Shown here: one piece after another, positions 12,030 to 23,262 of the stretch | How the letters are laid out: each line of letters opens with the position of its first letter | How positions within the stretch are numbered: the stretch's first letter is position 1 | Origin: Ampelocalamus luodianensis | Taxonomy: Eukaryota; Streptophyta; Magnoliopsida; Poales; Poaceae | Assembly: GCA_036346255.1 (NCBI GenBank) | Contig: CM070639.1 | Location: 26,938,165-27,002,164 of the forward strand | Direction of reading: 5' to 3' | Length of the DNA: 64,000 nucleotides | Translations under genes and position numbers: made by a program | The notes under the pieces: model-generated | The model's input: the letters and a program-made list of their open reading frames with translations, nothing else | What the model was told of the DNA's origin: nothing | Databases searched by the model: none

Positions 12030-13033
12030 GAGTTTTTGTTTTTAGTGCTGATCCTCGTGTTCCTTTTTATGCTGCTTAATCGTTGTGTTCACATAAACCG
12101 CACTCAAATTGCCGATTGAACTCCTCAATTAGCACCCAAAAGAGATAGCCGATCAAACACTTTGGGTTTCTTGAGCTTCACTTATATCCTTTCATCCTTG
12201 AGACTAGCTTTTGTACATTGCACTAGGGTCTGTTCTTTGGTTTATTTACACGTTGTTGAATTGTGAGACTTGTGCAATCAAGAGGAACAAACCCTATTTC
12301 GCCATTGCAATAAGAAAAGAGGAGAAGGCAATGTTACATAAGAAAAAGCCACGGCTTGAAAAGGTATTAAAAAAACAAAAGATCAAACCCGCAAATACTA
12401 GTACCAAATTTTTTCCTTTCGGTTTCCTTAATAGCCAAGGGCTAAGAGCTTTGTTCATGCGGTTTTGAGGAAAAAAACAAACAAAAAGGGGTCGCCTAAA
12501 TTGGGAAGAGTAAACCTTAGTCCACAATTTCAGATTGTGTATTTAATCTATTTGAGCAATCTTGTGCCCTAACATTGATATCTTTGCAATTGGCTAGCGC
12601 CTCTCATAGTACTTGGTGCAAAAACGAGCTAGTTTTCATCTCAATTTCAGTTTGTCTCTCACTAGCTCATTCCTTTGTTTGCATTAAGTCACATTTATCT
12701 TTGTTTGTGCGCTCATACACTTCGCTTAAACCTTTGGATCAAAGACATAGGCAAAATACTCTAGCTTGGATCATTACTTAGCTTTACAATACCTTGAATA
12801 TCGATTGCATAGGATATACACATACCGTCCGAGCTCCACCTACACCCGCTTGTGTACTCCCTGCTCTTGGTTACGCCATACATTACGGTTAAGGTCGCCA
12901 CGTCACAATCGTCGATTTGCCGCCCTGATTCACTTTGGAACCGTAAGCTTGTCTTGTGTTCGTGATGTGAGTTGCAGCGCGAGAGCAAATTTTTTTTACT
13001 AACCTGTATATAATTTCGCTTTGCTATTTGTGA
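12030..13033 (+). other. Untranslated leader of the gypsy element
   Basis: About 1 kb between the PBS and gag. A Lys-rich frame at 12211-12468 has no recognised domain and is judged non-coding. Confidence 0.5.
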
Positions 13034-14400
13034 GTTGTTGCTATGTCGTCACGAGGAGGATCCACCTAATCCGGAGGCGCTTACACGTGGACAGAGTACA
13101 CTTGGCTGCGCGAGATGCTACAAAACAACTTCAAGATGGTGACAATGGCGTGCGCGATGAACTCGGGAAGTTCGGGATCGATCAACACCTCGGGAGGAGG
13201 TCACACAATTGCGCACGGCCATCAACAATAACTCTCCGAGCTACGCGCCATGTTCGCCAACACACCCACGGGGTGCGCAAGCCGATGACACGAGTGTGCA
13301 CGCCCTCCGCCGCGGTACAATGAGACCGAGGATGAGCGCTATTCGTGGTGGATGAGGAGCGACGACGCCGCAGCGCGCCGCATGGCGGTGCCGCCAAACG
13401 TGGGGATGGCACCGCGCACGCCGTGCTCATGGGCGTGGCCGAGGCAACGGCGCCGTGGTGGAGGCGCACCACGTGGTGTCCACGAGGAGGTGTGCATCGT
13501 GCACCTCGTAGCATGGCCGATGAGGCCGAGCAATGGGATGACGATTTCGCCGACGACTACGATGACCGATACGCCACCATCGCAACAACGCAAGCAGCGC
13601 CGACACGACGACGCCGACGATTTTGTCGCTAAGCCCAAATTTACTCTTCCTATATTTTCGTGGTACAGATGTGGAGCAATACCTCACTTGGGAGTCGAAG
13701 GTGATAAGTTGTTTCGATGAACAACTATTCCAATGAGAAGAAGTCGTTGCTTGCTTCCAATGGCTTGGATGATTATGCTACACATTGGTGGGAGCAGTTC
13801 ATTCGTAGTTTATGGAGCGCCATGAGTTGCCGACATCACCGGGAGCAGATGAAGCAAGATTTGCGGGCACGCTTTGTACTCGCCACTACAAGCGCCACTA
13901 TTTGAGAAGTTGATGGCTACGACAAGGTATGAGGTCAATTGATGAATATCATAAGGAGATGGAAACTATCATGATACATGCAGATGTCCGCGAGAATGAA
14001 GAATGCACCATGGCGAGATTTCTAGCCGCATGAATCATGCCGTTGCCGCATTGTCAATCACCATCCCTATAATGATATGATTGAGTTGTCGCACCAAGCA
14101 CGCCGGCCGAGCGACAAGTGATTGAAGATGCACGGTTCGCTACCCGCTCACGCCCTTCACCACCCAGACAGCCATATAACAACAAGCACCAAACAAGAGC
14201 ACTCCGACCGAAGCAATTCGGCAATGCGCAGCCCGCAAGTAAGAAGTCGAGAGTACACCAAAGACGGTGCGCCGACCGCGCGCGCCACGCTAGTGCGACT
14301 CGCCTATGGGGTCAACAGACGCTCACGTGACATCATTTGCCACAAGTGCAAGGGTGTTGGCCATTTTCGAGGGACCGCCAAATGTCGAACTATGCTTATC
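13034..14400 (+). pseudogene. Gypsy gag polyprotein, frameshifted
   Basis: Gag is the structural nucleocapsid/capsid protein. A probable start ATGTCGTCACGAGGAGGATC is at 13041. Recognisable capsid pieces are PKFTLPIFSW near 13640 and NYSNEKKSLLASNGLDDYATHWWEQF near 13720-13800 (shown in parts in the translation), typical of plant gypsy gag. A zinc knuckle follows at about 14335-14385: CHKCKGVGHFRGTAKC, with two extra residues before the final Cys compared with CX2CX4HX4C. The frame changes several times between 13300 and 14330, so no intact protein is predicted. Confidence 0.75.
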
Positions 14401-14587
14401 ACCGAGGATGGCGGTTATGTTTCACTAGTGATGACGAGTCGCCGATGCGCAACCGCCTTGCACATCGATGACATAGAACAATGTGAGTGCGATCCGAGTT
14501 TCCTAACACCGAGCAAGATTCCATTGTTTGCACGCCAAGGTGCTTAGTGTGATGCCATCGCCACACCGAACAATGTGCAATTTGTTT

Positions 14588-14920
14588 CGCATTTGGGCGA
14601 AGCTTGATAAGGGTAAGGTCCGCAAAGTGATCATTGATGGCGGAAGTTGTCACAATTTGGCTAGCAAGGATATGTGTCATAAGTTGGGTTTGAAGTACTT
14701 GCCGCATCCACGCCCTTATCATGTGCAATGGTTGAGCGACAAAGAGGAAGTGAAGGTGAACTATATGGTCCGTGTGACGCTTATTGGGAAGTATACCGAC
14801 ATCGTGGATCGCGATGTTGTGCCTATGACGGTGTGTCACTTGCTCTTGGGACGGCCATGGCAATATGACCGCTCACTGTTCATGATGGGCGACAAATCGC
14901 TACACATTTCGATGGAATAA
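14588..14920 (+). pseudogene. Gypsy retroviral-type aspartic protease domain
   Basis: The open frame 14528-14920 holds VIIDGGSCHNLAS, with the catalytic Asp in a D-G-G-S context instead of D-S/T-G, a known plant gypsy variant, and later HLLLGRPWQYD, the conserved flap/C-terminal motif of this family. The segment is open for about 130 codons, the longest pol frame of this element. It processes the polyprotein in intact relatives. It ends in a stop at 14918-14920, while the canonical frame would continue toward RT. Confidence 0.85.
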
Positions 14921-15309
14921 TATGGATATCATCTTGAAGCCCCTTACACCGCAAATGATTGTGAATTCTTCAATGCGAAAATTGAGATGCACGTTGAGAC
15001 CGCCAAAGAGCGAGAGAAGAATTTAGTGATGTTAGCCACCAAATCGTAAATGAGAGAATTCAGCTAAGATCCCAATTTGGTGCACTTTGTACTATTGTAC
15101 AAAGACGCCTTGCTTTCGACTAACGACTTGTCTTCTCTTCCTAGTGGTGTTGCTTGTGTTTTACAGACTTCAATGACGTCTTTCCAAACGAGGTACCAAT
15201 GGGCTACCACCAATTCGTGGATAGAACATAAGATCGACTTGATTCCGTGAGCGCCGCCGCCAACCGACCACCGCATCGCACCAATCCCGAGGAAACAAAG
15301 GAAATTCGA

Positions 15310-15980
15310 AACAAGTACAAGAGCTTCTCTCCAAAGGGTATGTACGTGAAAGCTTAAGCCCTTGTGCTGTTCTCGTTATTTTAGTTCCTAAGAAAGATGG
15401 TTCATGGCGACAAAGGAGATTGTCGAGCGATTAATAATATCACACTCGATATCGCCATCCTATACCTCGCTTAGATGATATGCTAGACGTAATTGAGTGG
15501 TGTCGTTATTTTTCTAAGATAGATTTGCGCATGGTTACCATCAAATTAGGATGCATGAAGGGGATGAGTGGAAAACAGCATTTAAAACAAAATTTGGGTT
15601 GTATGAGTGGTTAGTCATGCCTTTTGGTTTAACTAATGCACCTAGTACATTCATGCGCTTAATGAATCATGTTTTAAAGCATTTGATTGGTAAATTTGTG
15701 GTTGTGTACTTTGATGATATTCTGATTTACAACAGACTGAATCGAACACATAGACCATCTTAGACAAGTTCTACAAGTTTTATGTGAGGCTAGGTTATTC
15801 GGAACTTAGAGAAGTGTACCTTTGCAAAGATCGTGTCATCTTTTGGGCTATGTTGTTTCGCACAGGAGTTGAAGTAGATGAGTCTAAAATTGAAGCGATT
15901 AAAAATTGGCCAACTCCTCGTGAATGTAAGTCGATTAGGAGCTTTCATGGTCTCGCTGGTTTTTATCGCGCTTTGTGAAG
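15310..15980 (+). pseudogene. Gypsy reverse transcriptase, frameshifted
   Basis: Pieces of RT appear in order: the palm N-terminus near 15380-15480, then the frame 15551-15763 with MPFGLTNAPSTFMRLMN and the catalytic YFDDILIY (the DD pair at about 15712-15717), then 15784-15978 with SKIEAIKNWPTPRECKSIRS, the RT-RNase H connection. At least three frame changes separate these pieces, so it is inactive as read. Confidence 0.85.
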
Positions 15981-15989
15981 GATTTTAGC

Positions 15990-16480
15990 ACCATAGCTGC
16001 CCTTTGAATGAACTTACTAAAAGGGTGTTGAATTTGTGTGGGGTAGCGCAAGACAATGCTTTTGTTGAACTTAAGAAACGCTGACAAGCAATCGTTGCTT
16101 GTTTTATTCGATTTCACTAAAAATTTTGAAATTGAGTGTGATGCTAGTGGATTGGGTATTGGCGGTGTTTTAATGCAAGAGGGTAGACCGTAGCTTATTT
16201 TAGTGAGAAACCGAATGGTGCTCAATTGAATTATCCGGTCTATGACAAAGAGCTTTATGCTTTAGTGCGTGCGTTAGAAACTTGGCAACACTATTTATGG
16301 CCTAAAGAGTTTATTATTCATTCGATCATGAGGCATTAAAGTATTTAAAGGGCCAAGCAAACTCGAACCGTAGACATGCCAAATGGGTCGAATTCATTGA
16401 GTCGCTTCCTTACATTGTAAAATATAAGAAGGAAAGGAAAATGGTAGCTGATGCTCTCTAGGAAAAGTGTGCTTTAACTC
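15990..16480 (+). pseudogene. Gypsy RNase H domain, frameshifted
   Basis: Around 16130-16260 the translation gives FEIECDASGLGIGGVLMQ, the first catalytic Asp region of gypsy RNase H, then NYPVYDKELYALVRALETW with the conserved Glu. Stops interrupt the frame at about 16190 and 16338. Confidence 0.8.
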
Positions 16481-16599
16481 AATTAGGAGTGCAAGTTCCT
16501 GGTTTAGAGAGTTTGCGTGATTTATATGCTCATGACCATGATTTTTCCGTTCTTATGCACATTGCAAAAAGGGAAAAGGTGGGATAAATTTCACATCCA

Positions 16600-17640
16600 T
16601 GATGGGTTTTGTTTCGCACTAACAAATTATGCGCCCGCACTCTCCGCAATGCTTGCTATTACCGCAGAATCACATGCAGTGGGTTGATGGGACATTTTGG
16701 ACGTGAGAAGACGTTATCTATGCCGAGCGATCACTTTTATTGGCCTAAGATGAGGCGAGATGTAGAGAGGTATGTGCAACGATGCATTACTTGCCACAAA
16801 GCGAAATCAAAATTGAATCCACACGGTTTGTATACCCTCACCTGCTCCCAATGCACCATGGGAGGATATTAGTATGGATTTTGTTTTAGGATTACCTAGA
16901 ACTAAGAGGGGAGTGATTCTGCTTTTGTCGTTGTGGATCGCTTTTCAAAGATGGCACACTTTATTCCGTACACAAGAGCGACGATGCGCCGATATTGCTA
17001 ACTTGTTTTTCAGGAGATCGTGAGGCTACATGGCGTGCCACGCACTATTGTGTCGATCGTGACGTGAAGTTCATGAGCTACTTTTGAAGACACTTTGGGG
17101 TAAACCGGGACGGTTGTTATTCAAAGACGACTTGTCATCCCCAAACCGATGGTCAAACGGAGGTGGTGAACCGCACACTTTCGATGCTACTTCGACCATG
17201 ATCAAGAAGAATCGCGCGAGTGGGAGGATTGTTTGCCGCGACGTGGAATTCGCTTATAATCGGGCCGCACTCCACTACACAGCTTGTGTCCTTTTGAGGT
17301 GGTGTATGGTTTCAAACCGCTTACGCCGCTTGATTTGCCGCCACTTCCAAGTCAACACCGTGTTCATATGGAGGCATCCAAGCGAATGAGTATGTGAAGA
17401 AATTGCATCTCAAAACAAAAGAGGAGATAGAGCGCAAGGTCAAGTCCTATGCCGAGAAGGCGAATAAGAAACTAAGAAGATGATTTTTCAACCAGTGATT
17501 TGGTTTGGGTGCACTACCGCAAGGATCGCTTTCCGTAACGCCGCAAGTCTAAATTGCTGCCACGAGGTGATGGACCTTTCAAGGTGCTTGCGAAGATCAA
17601 CGACAATGCCTACAAGATAGAGCTCGCGATGACTATGGCG
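16600..17640 (+). pseudogene. Gypsy integrase, frameshifted
   Basis: The HHCC zinc-binding domain is seen in the frame 16609-16872: GHFGREKTL with one His, then RCITCHKAKS with the two Cys. The catalytic core begins near 16870 (DISMDFVLGLPRTK, first Asp) and FVVVDRFSKMAHFIPY follows near 16925. Further pieces of the core and C-terminal region lie in shifting frames up to 17640 (WVHYRKDRFP, GPFKVLAKINDNAYKIEL). Multiple indels make it non-functional as read. Confidence 0.85.
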
Positions 17641-17718
17641 TGAGCTCTACTTTCAATGTTGCCGATTTATCACCTTCTTTGGTGGTGATGATCTAGCGCC
17701 GAGGACGACGCCTTTTCA

Positions 17719-17730
17719 AGAGGGGGAGGA
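17719..17730 (+). other. Polypurine tract
   Basis: AGAGGGGGAGGA lies immediately before the 3' LTR start TGATGAGGGC. This is the expected plus-strand priming site. Confidence 0.9.
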
Positions 17731-18644
17731 TGATGAGGGCATCCCTAACACTTATACATCTTTCCCTATTGGTGGTCATACACATATCGAGGTGGACGCC
17801 ATACATGACGCTACAAATAATTCAAGTACGTATGCATATTGGTCCACCGACGAGAGCAAGAGCTAAACTTCTAAATCAACAGTGCTTTTGTTTCTTAATG
17901 AATCTTCTATTGTCATTGATGAGAATTGGGTATTACCTCATGCAAATGTTTTGTGCATTCTCGTGTTTGAACATTGTGAAGCCTTTGGAGGAGAGGGAGG
18001 CCGAACAAATTCATGGAGGAGAAACACATGTGGCCAACAAGGGTTACATTGGCATCAAAAGAAGCATCAAGTGTATCGAATAAATTCGCAAGCTAAGAGA
18101 AGGAAAGCTCATAATACAAGGGGAACCGAGAGGAGACTAGTTTAAATTTCCAAATTAAAGTAGGCCGCTTTTGAATCTGACATCGCTCACGCGGAATGCG
18201 AATCGGACTCTGACATCGTGAGCAATGAACAAAGGTCGACTCGGACATCAGAGCACTTGCCATCGCTCATCCGAATTTTGTGCTTGCGTGGGAGGCTATA
18301 TAAACCCCCATGGCCGCACTATAGAGGTAGACCGCTTTATGCATAAGATTGAAACATAGCTATTGCTTGTTCTTTCGACACCGAGTTCATGCGAGGACTT
18401 TGAGAGAGAATTAGGCGATCCATTTGTTTTGTTCTCGCAATCCAAGGTCAAGCCGCTGCTCCATTGGGAATTGGGACTTGGCGCTCGCTGCTCGTGGTCT
18501 CGCGACGAACAACTACCCGTGTGTTTTGGGCGATTCCAAGAGTTGAGGGTTCGTGCATTGGCTCGAGTGTTCACTAGCGACATCGCCTACTTCGCATCAA
18601 CTATCCACTGTTCCTCATCGAGAAGATCGGGCCTCCCCGTATCA
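17731..18644 (+). mobile_element. 3' LTR of the gypsy element
   Basis: 914 bp, TGATGAGGGC to CCCGTATCA, aligned end to end with 10969-11877. The TATA box is at 18297-18304. Differences to the 5' LTR cluster in the enhancer repeat region (18170-18260). Confidence 0.93.
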
Positions 18645-18649
18645 ATATG
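18645..18649. repeat. Target-site duplication ATATG (right)
   Basis: Perfect copy of 10964-10968, directly after the 3' LTR terminus. Confidence 0.9.
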
Positions 18650-19752
18650 GGACCTCTCTTAGCTGAGTACTTTGGACTCGTGTTAATTAATGAGTCGCGG
18701 GTGGGTTGCATATTTGATTATATGCAACATGGACACGCTTAGGGAGGAGAACACCACGAGGCCGGTGATCTTGCTCCACGATGGGTCCTTGTGATCCATA
18801 TTTCGCCTCGGCAGATCACTAAGGATTAACCCCATACGCAGCGCCTCTTGATTAGCATATTCCATTGGAAAGGGTTCAGAGGACTTAGCCGCGCAGATAC
18901 CAAAGGAAGTGTGCTTAATAGCTTGGCAAAAAGGCGGTCCAGTGTGGGTACATTGGTACACCCCCGCAGGATTAAAACTATTCGAATAGCCTCGCCCTAG
19001 GTTATGGACACGCTTGGATAAGCTTTTCAAGAGTTAGACTACAACCTTTTAAAATTAAAACTTGATGGTGGTATGAATCGTGATTCATGCTATGTTGTGG
19101 TGGCTTTGGGGAAAGTCACTTCTAGGTGGATACTTGTTACTTATGTTTACTCGCTGTTATTTAAATGCTTAAAAACAGATTTTACAAACTCATTGTTCAA
19201 TCTATTACAATATTGCAAATGAAACTTGCTTTATGCGCCCAAAGAACCATATAACCACATTCCTTTGAATACACTTTCATGTAGCTATGTATAGGCTTGC
19301 TATCAGAAGTCTTATGAGTACATTTTTGTACTCACCTGCATTGCTTGTGTTGTGCAGAGGATGATAGTGAGTCCGATGGACCTCACTTTTGTGAGTTGTG
19401 CTGTGGCGCTTACGGCGATTAGTTATGCGCCTTGGCCGGTTGCCCTGTGGTGTTATGTGGCTAACCTGGCCGTCTTTTGGTTTAAGCCATCTTATGGCAA
19501 CTTTTGCTTCCACTGTTACTTATTTGGTACTTATGTCATTTGGCCTGGTCACTGTTGTAATAACTTATATTATGTATGTCTTTGGTAGACTTGTTATAAT
19601 CCGCTGTATGGAATTGATGCATGCTTGGATATGATGTATGTGTGCCGCTTGTTCGGGAGGCACATATTCATCGAGACGCGGATTATTCTATTTGTGATAC
19701 TAGAACCAGAGGAAGGTTAAGTATTACAAGTTTAATAAACCGGTCTCGCGCA
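18650..19752 (+). mobile_element. Very long Tekay-type LTR, second segment
   Basis: The text GGGACCTCTCTTAGCTGAGT continues the LTR interrupted at 10968 and matches 57640 onward (GGGACCTCTCTTGACTTAGT). Other shared blocks are CTAGGTTATGGACACGCTTG at 18997 and 57949, and CTTATGGCAACTTTTGCTTC at 19491. The terminus is degraded (CCGGTCTCGCGCA). No PBS follows. The minus-strand leader repeat resumes at 19753. Confidence 0.8.
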
Positions 19753-20912
19753 TGTTGAAGGATTTAATTGGCGGCGTTAGGATTTGCAACAAAGAAGCTC
19801 CAAATACAAATTCGATGATCAGAGGCGATGAGGGGAGCTAGGGCTTGTGGAATGGAATGAGTGGGAGATGGCGAAGGTGATGCCCCTTTATAGGGCAAGG
19901 GAGGCACTAAGGCGGCATGAACGTGGGCGGGGATTTCTTGCTAGCATGAGTGGTGGCGCAAATGAGCATTAACGTGCGTTAAGAAGAAAGAAACAGGGAG
20001 GAATGAAAGCGGGGTGAACGTGGCTTTGCTTGCCATCAAGGGCGCACGAAGAATGGGCGAAAATAGCCGTTTTAAAGAGCTTCTCAAGACCCGCCACTGC
20101 CACCACAGAGCTTCCCAAGACCCGCCATCGCCACCATCGTGATCCTTTGGTCCACCGGTGCTCATGCATCGCCCATTTTAAGGAGCGCTGTCCGCCATCC
20201 TCTCGCTTCGCCTTGCACCACCGGCACCGCCACCCCACCTTTGAGCCACTCTCCCACCGCAAAGCCCAAAAATGGGTTGCGCGAGTTGAGGAGGTCTCGC
20301 CACACCACCGAATCGCCGCATTCCTTGTCGCGCATCGCTTGGGACAATGGACCTTGCTCCTCGCTCATGGGTTGTGCACGGCTTCGCCGCACCGAAGTGG
20401 GCCAAGGTTCGCCTAGTTGGCCTTAAGGTTCGACCAAGTGTTGGGCCAAGCCCAACACTATGTCCGCATGTAGCCAACCTATGCAAAACCCACCAAAAGC
20501 CCAACACTATGCAATCAGCATCGCTCGCCCAAGACCTATTACTATTTACCCAACTCGATCCATAATGAATAGCGCTGCACTGGCACTATTCACATGAACA
20601 TGCTATTGTTCATGCCAGACCAGTTAAATCATAATGTGTCCATTTTGACTGTTTCGAGCCAGTGGATCCCATTTTCAACTCTGTTTAGCCAAATCACGCA
20701 CCAAATAAATCCCAACCACCCCACCATATTTCTTTATACTTTTTCTCGAATTTCTTTATTTCATGTTCTTGGCTCACCTCGTTGAGCCCGAATATTTTAT
20801 TTGGGTTATTTTATTTTGCGTTAGGTCCTGACTTCGACGACTAAGCTCTGAAAATCGCCAGACAAGATGCAGGAGTGTGGATATCGTGGGTATGCTCATG
20901 ATCTATGGATGA
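19753..20912 (-). mobile_element. LTR-retrotransposon leader, copy 2, part B
   Basis: Matches copy 1 (4950-5587), for example GGAATGGAATGAGTGGGAGA at 19849 and CAAGATGCAGGAGTGTGGAT at 20862. A 530-bp part (19876-20400) is absent from copy 1. It contains overlapping GC-rich frames on both strands with no recognised domain and a minus-strand TATA-like CCCTATAAAGG at 19886-19896. The PBS end expected near 20920 has been replaced by the adjoining LTR. Confidence 0.55.
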
Positions 20913-22102
20913 TGTTACATTTGGCAATGTCGTTTTGGTTTGTCAAATCACGCGCTCATCGTAGTTTGAATTGTCGACTAGCTTGTTGTGCCGATTGTCA
21001 ATGATTTGGCTAATCGCTTTGGGATAAGTCATATCTTTGTTTGTCTTTGCATATGAGTTGCATATTGCATGATTTGAGCTAACGGGTTAAGTTGTGAAGA
21101 ACTTATTCCGGAGATGATTTCTCTATCTATTGTCGCGCGGTAGCTTGGAGGTCAATGTCGGTCAACGGCGAGGAGGATCGGACAAAGCTTGAGAGCCGAG
21201 GTCCGTAACGATCATGGATGCCGTGAGGTCAAGTGGCTCATGCATGGCGATAATGGACGAGGTTGATCGAACGCGCTCGATGCACCGGTTGGATCAAGCG
21301 ACGCTGGCCTGCAAGTGCCTTGGAGGTTCCGGATGGATTCGGACGAGAGACTTGCCGACATGATGAGAGCCGTTGATCAACCTACACTTGGCGGAGTAGG
21401 CGATTGCTTCGACAAGATTGTACTCGGTCCGTGGAGAAGGATCGAGAAGGGGTATTTTGGTAATTTACCAAATACCGGCTTTGTGACTTGTTGGCCAAAC
21501 CACAACGCATGGTGAAGTGGTTTAGGTCAAGTGGAGATGAAGACGACGCTTTAAAATGCGTGCGTATGTGTCCCGTTTGTTGTTGGGCCTTAACGGGAGC
21601 CCATTAGGGTTAACTCTTCTAGAAGCTAGGCCTCTCTATAAATAGGGGGTGTGCTGGACAACCACCTCAAGCACTTCATTTGTAAACCCTAGTTTGGTCT
21701 TAGGGACTTAGAGAGAAAGAGAGAGGCTTAGGTTTCTAGGGAGATGAGTTGTTTGTGTGCTCATGGATTAAACTCTTGTCCTCCTTGAGGAGTGGTCAGA
21801 ATTCAAAGAACAATCACGTAATCAATCCATGGATGATTTCCCAAAGATGTGTTTCTTTGTGTTCTTCCTTCTTGTTTTGTGATTTTGAGATCATCTTTGA
21901 TCCTTTGGTTTTTGGTTAATCTCTTGCCCTCTTCTACCTTGCTGTGATGTGTGAGAATACATCTAGAATCATCTAGACCATCAATCTCCAACGAGCAAGT
22001 ATTTAGATCTAGTTTTCATTTTTGCTCGGTTTTAAATCTTCCTTCGGTAAAACTGAGTGTGCTCCTATTCACCCCCCCTCTAGTCGCCTTTTTGGCCCTA
22101 CA
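20913..22102 (+). mobile_element. Copia-type (Sirevirus-like) LTR, probably solo
   Basis: About 1.19 kb. The features are a TATA box within CTCTCTATAAATAGGGGGTG (21631-21650), a transcribed-leader-like stretch (CATTTGTAAACCCTAG at 21679) and the end ATTCACCCCCCCTCTAGTCG..GGCCCTACA (22068-22102), which is characteristic of Sirevirus/Maximus-type LTR ends. The start TGTTACATTTGGCAATGTCG is set where homology to the leader repeat ends. No PBS follows and no clean TSD was found, so one boundary may be off. Confidence 0.6.
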
Positions 22103-23257
22103 AGGAGAAACATAGATTTTTGATGACTTTGAGCAAGGTGGCAAGTTGCTTGCAATTGATCATTTTGAGCATATATTTTATGTACTTTTATTATTACTTT
22201 CATTACCATATTTATGTCAGGTACTTTAATATTGAAATAATACTTTTGAATGCCATGATGAATAGATAAATCCCATCACCCCATGTACACACCCACCTAT
22301 TCTTGTAGGCCATATTCACCTTGACAAGTTTAAGTTACATAAAATGATAACTAATATTCGGTATTGTCACACAATGTGTTTATAAATTCTGAAAAAGAGT
22401 ATTGGCTAACCGCCAATGAAATTAAAGCTTTCTATATGCCTTCTACCTTCGATTGAATCAAAATGTCAAGGTAGTTGGTTTAACTGACTATAGATATATT
22501 ATATCCTTAACAACCATTCATGTAGTCGATGATAAAATTAATAGGACTTTCTCAAATATGGGTTTGAACTTTGAAGTGTTATTTGCAACTTTTGTCTGTT
22601 TTGGTCCTAGCCCTACTTGTAGGGGGGTTTCATGCTCATAGTAGACAATAGAGGTGAACTTCAAATCCATTTTTCCACTATGATAAAGCTTATAACTTTA
22701 GGTTTGGAACCAATAAGAAAATTCAGCTTTAAGCACTTAAATGTACACGCTATGTTGCTGTGCAAGTATCTAAACACGTCATATGGTATCTCGTTCTACA
22801 ATATACAACATTTCAAAAAAATCTTGATCCATTTGATCATGACAAACTATTATTACAGATCCATAACTACTTCTACATCTCCAGCTGGATTACCTAAGTG
22901 TACATGTTATGGTGCAATGCAAGCAATGGCGCACCCAGAAATGGAAAGGGGGTGCTAACTCATGATAGGATAGAAGTCTTACTAGAATGCAATTAAACTA
23001 TAACATAGAAAAAGTACATAACCACCGACCCAACAACTGATATTATAGTAAAACAAATAAATCAAACTAAAAAAAAGAATTCCAGCCATAATAAATACCT
23101 AATTAAGGGAGATTCACCCCGCCAAACCATCATGAGTCATGACATGTCTTCACGCTACATTGGCATCATCGCATCCTGCATAGACAAAGTAACATACATA
23201 AATCATAAAACGTAATGACAAACGATATGAATGGTAAATTCACAAATACAAAACAAT
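22103..23257. other. AT-rich intergenic DNA, nothing recognised
   Basis: About 1.15 kb of AT-rich sequence without a convincing ORF, splice-site framework or terminal repeats. It may be the local host background into which the 23263-25484 LTR inserted. Confidence 0.5.
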
Positions 23258-23262
23258 GAAAC
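23258..23262. repeat. Target-site duplication GAAAC (left)
   Basis: GAAAC immediately precedes TGTAATACCCC and is repeated exactly at 25485-25489. Confidence 0.92.

Larger units (their letters stand above)
10969..18644 (+). mobile_element. Complete Ty3-gypsy retrotransposon with paired LTRs
   Basis: A 7676-bp unit with 5' LTR (10969-11877), PBS, gag, protease, RT, RNase H, integrase, PPT and 3' LTR (17731-18644), flanked by 5-bp TSD ATATG. Domain order PR-RT-RH-INT is that of Ty3-gypsy (Metaviridae-type) elements. No full chromodomain was recognised after the integrase. The two LTRs differ by roughly a dozen substitutions and a dozen short indels by eye, many at CpG sites, which argues for a fairly recent insertion. 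In spite of that the coding region is broken into many short frames. It inserted into an older Tekay solo LTR. Confidence 0.93.

Noticed and set aside
12211..12468. Lys-rich 85-codon protein
   Set aside because: Located in the untranslated leader of the gypsy element, before the gag start, with no family resemblance.
18683..19030. 115-codon minus-strand ORF
   Set aside because: It lies in the second segment of the Tekay LTR, and the homologous stretch at 57.6-58.0 kb does not keep it open.
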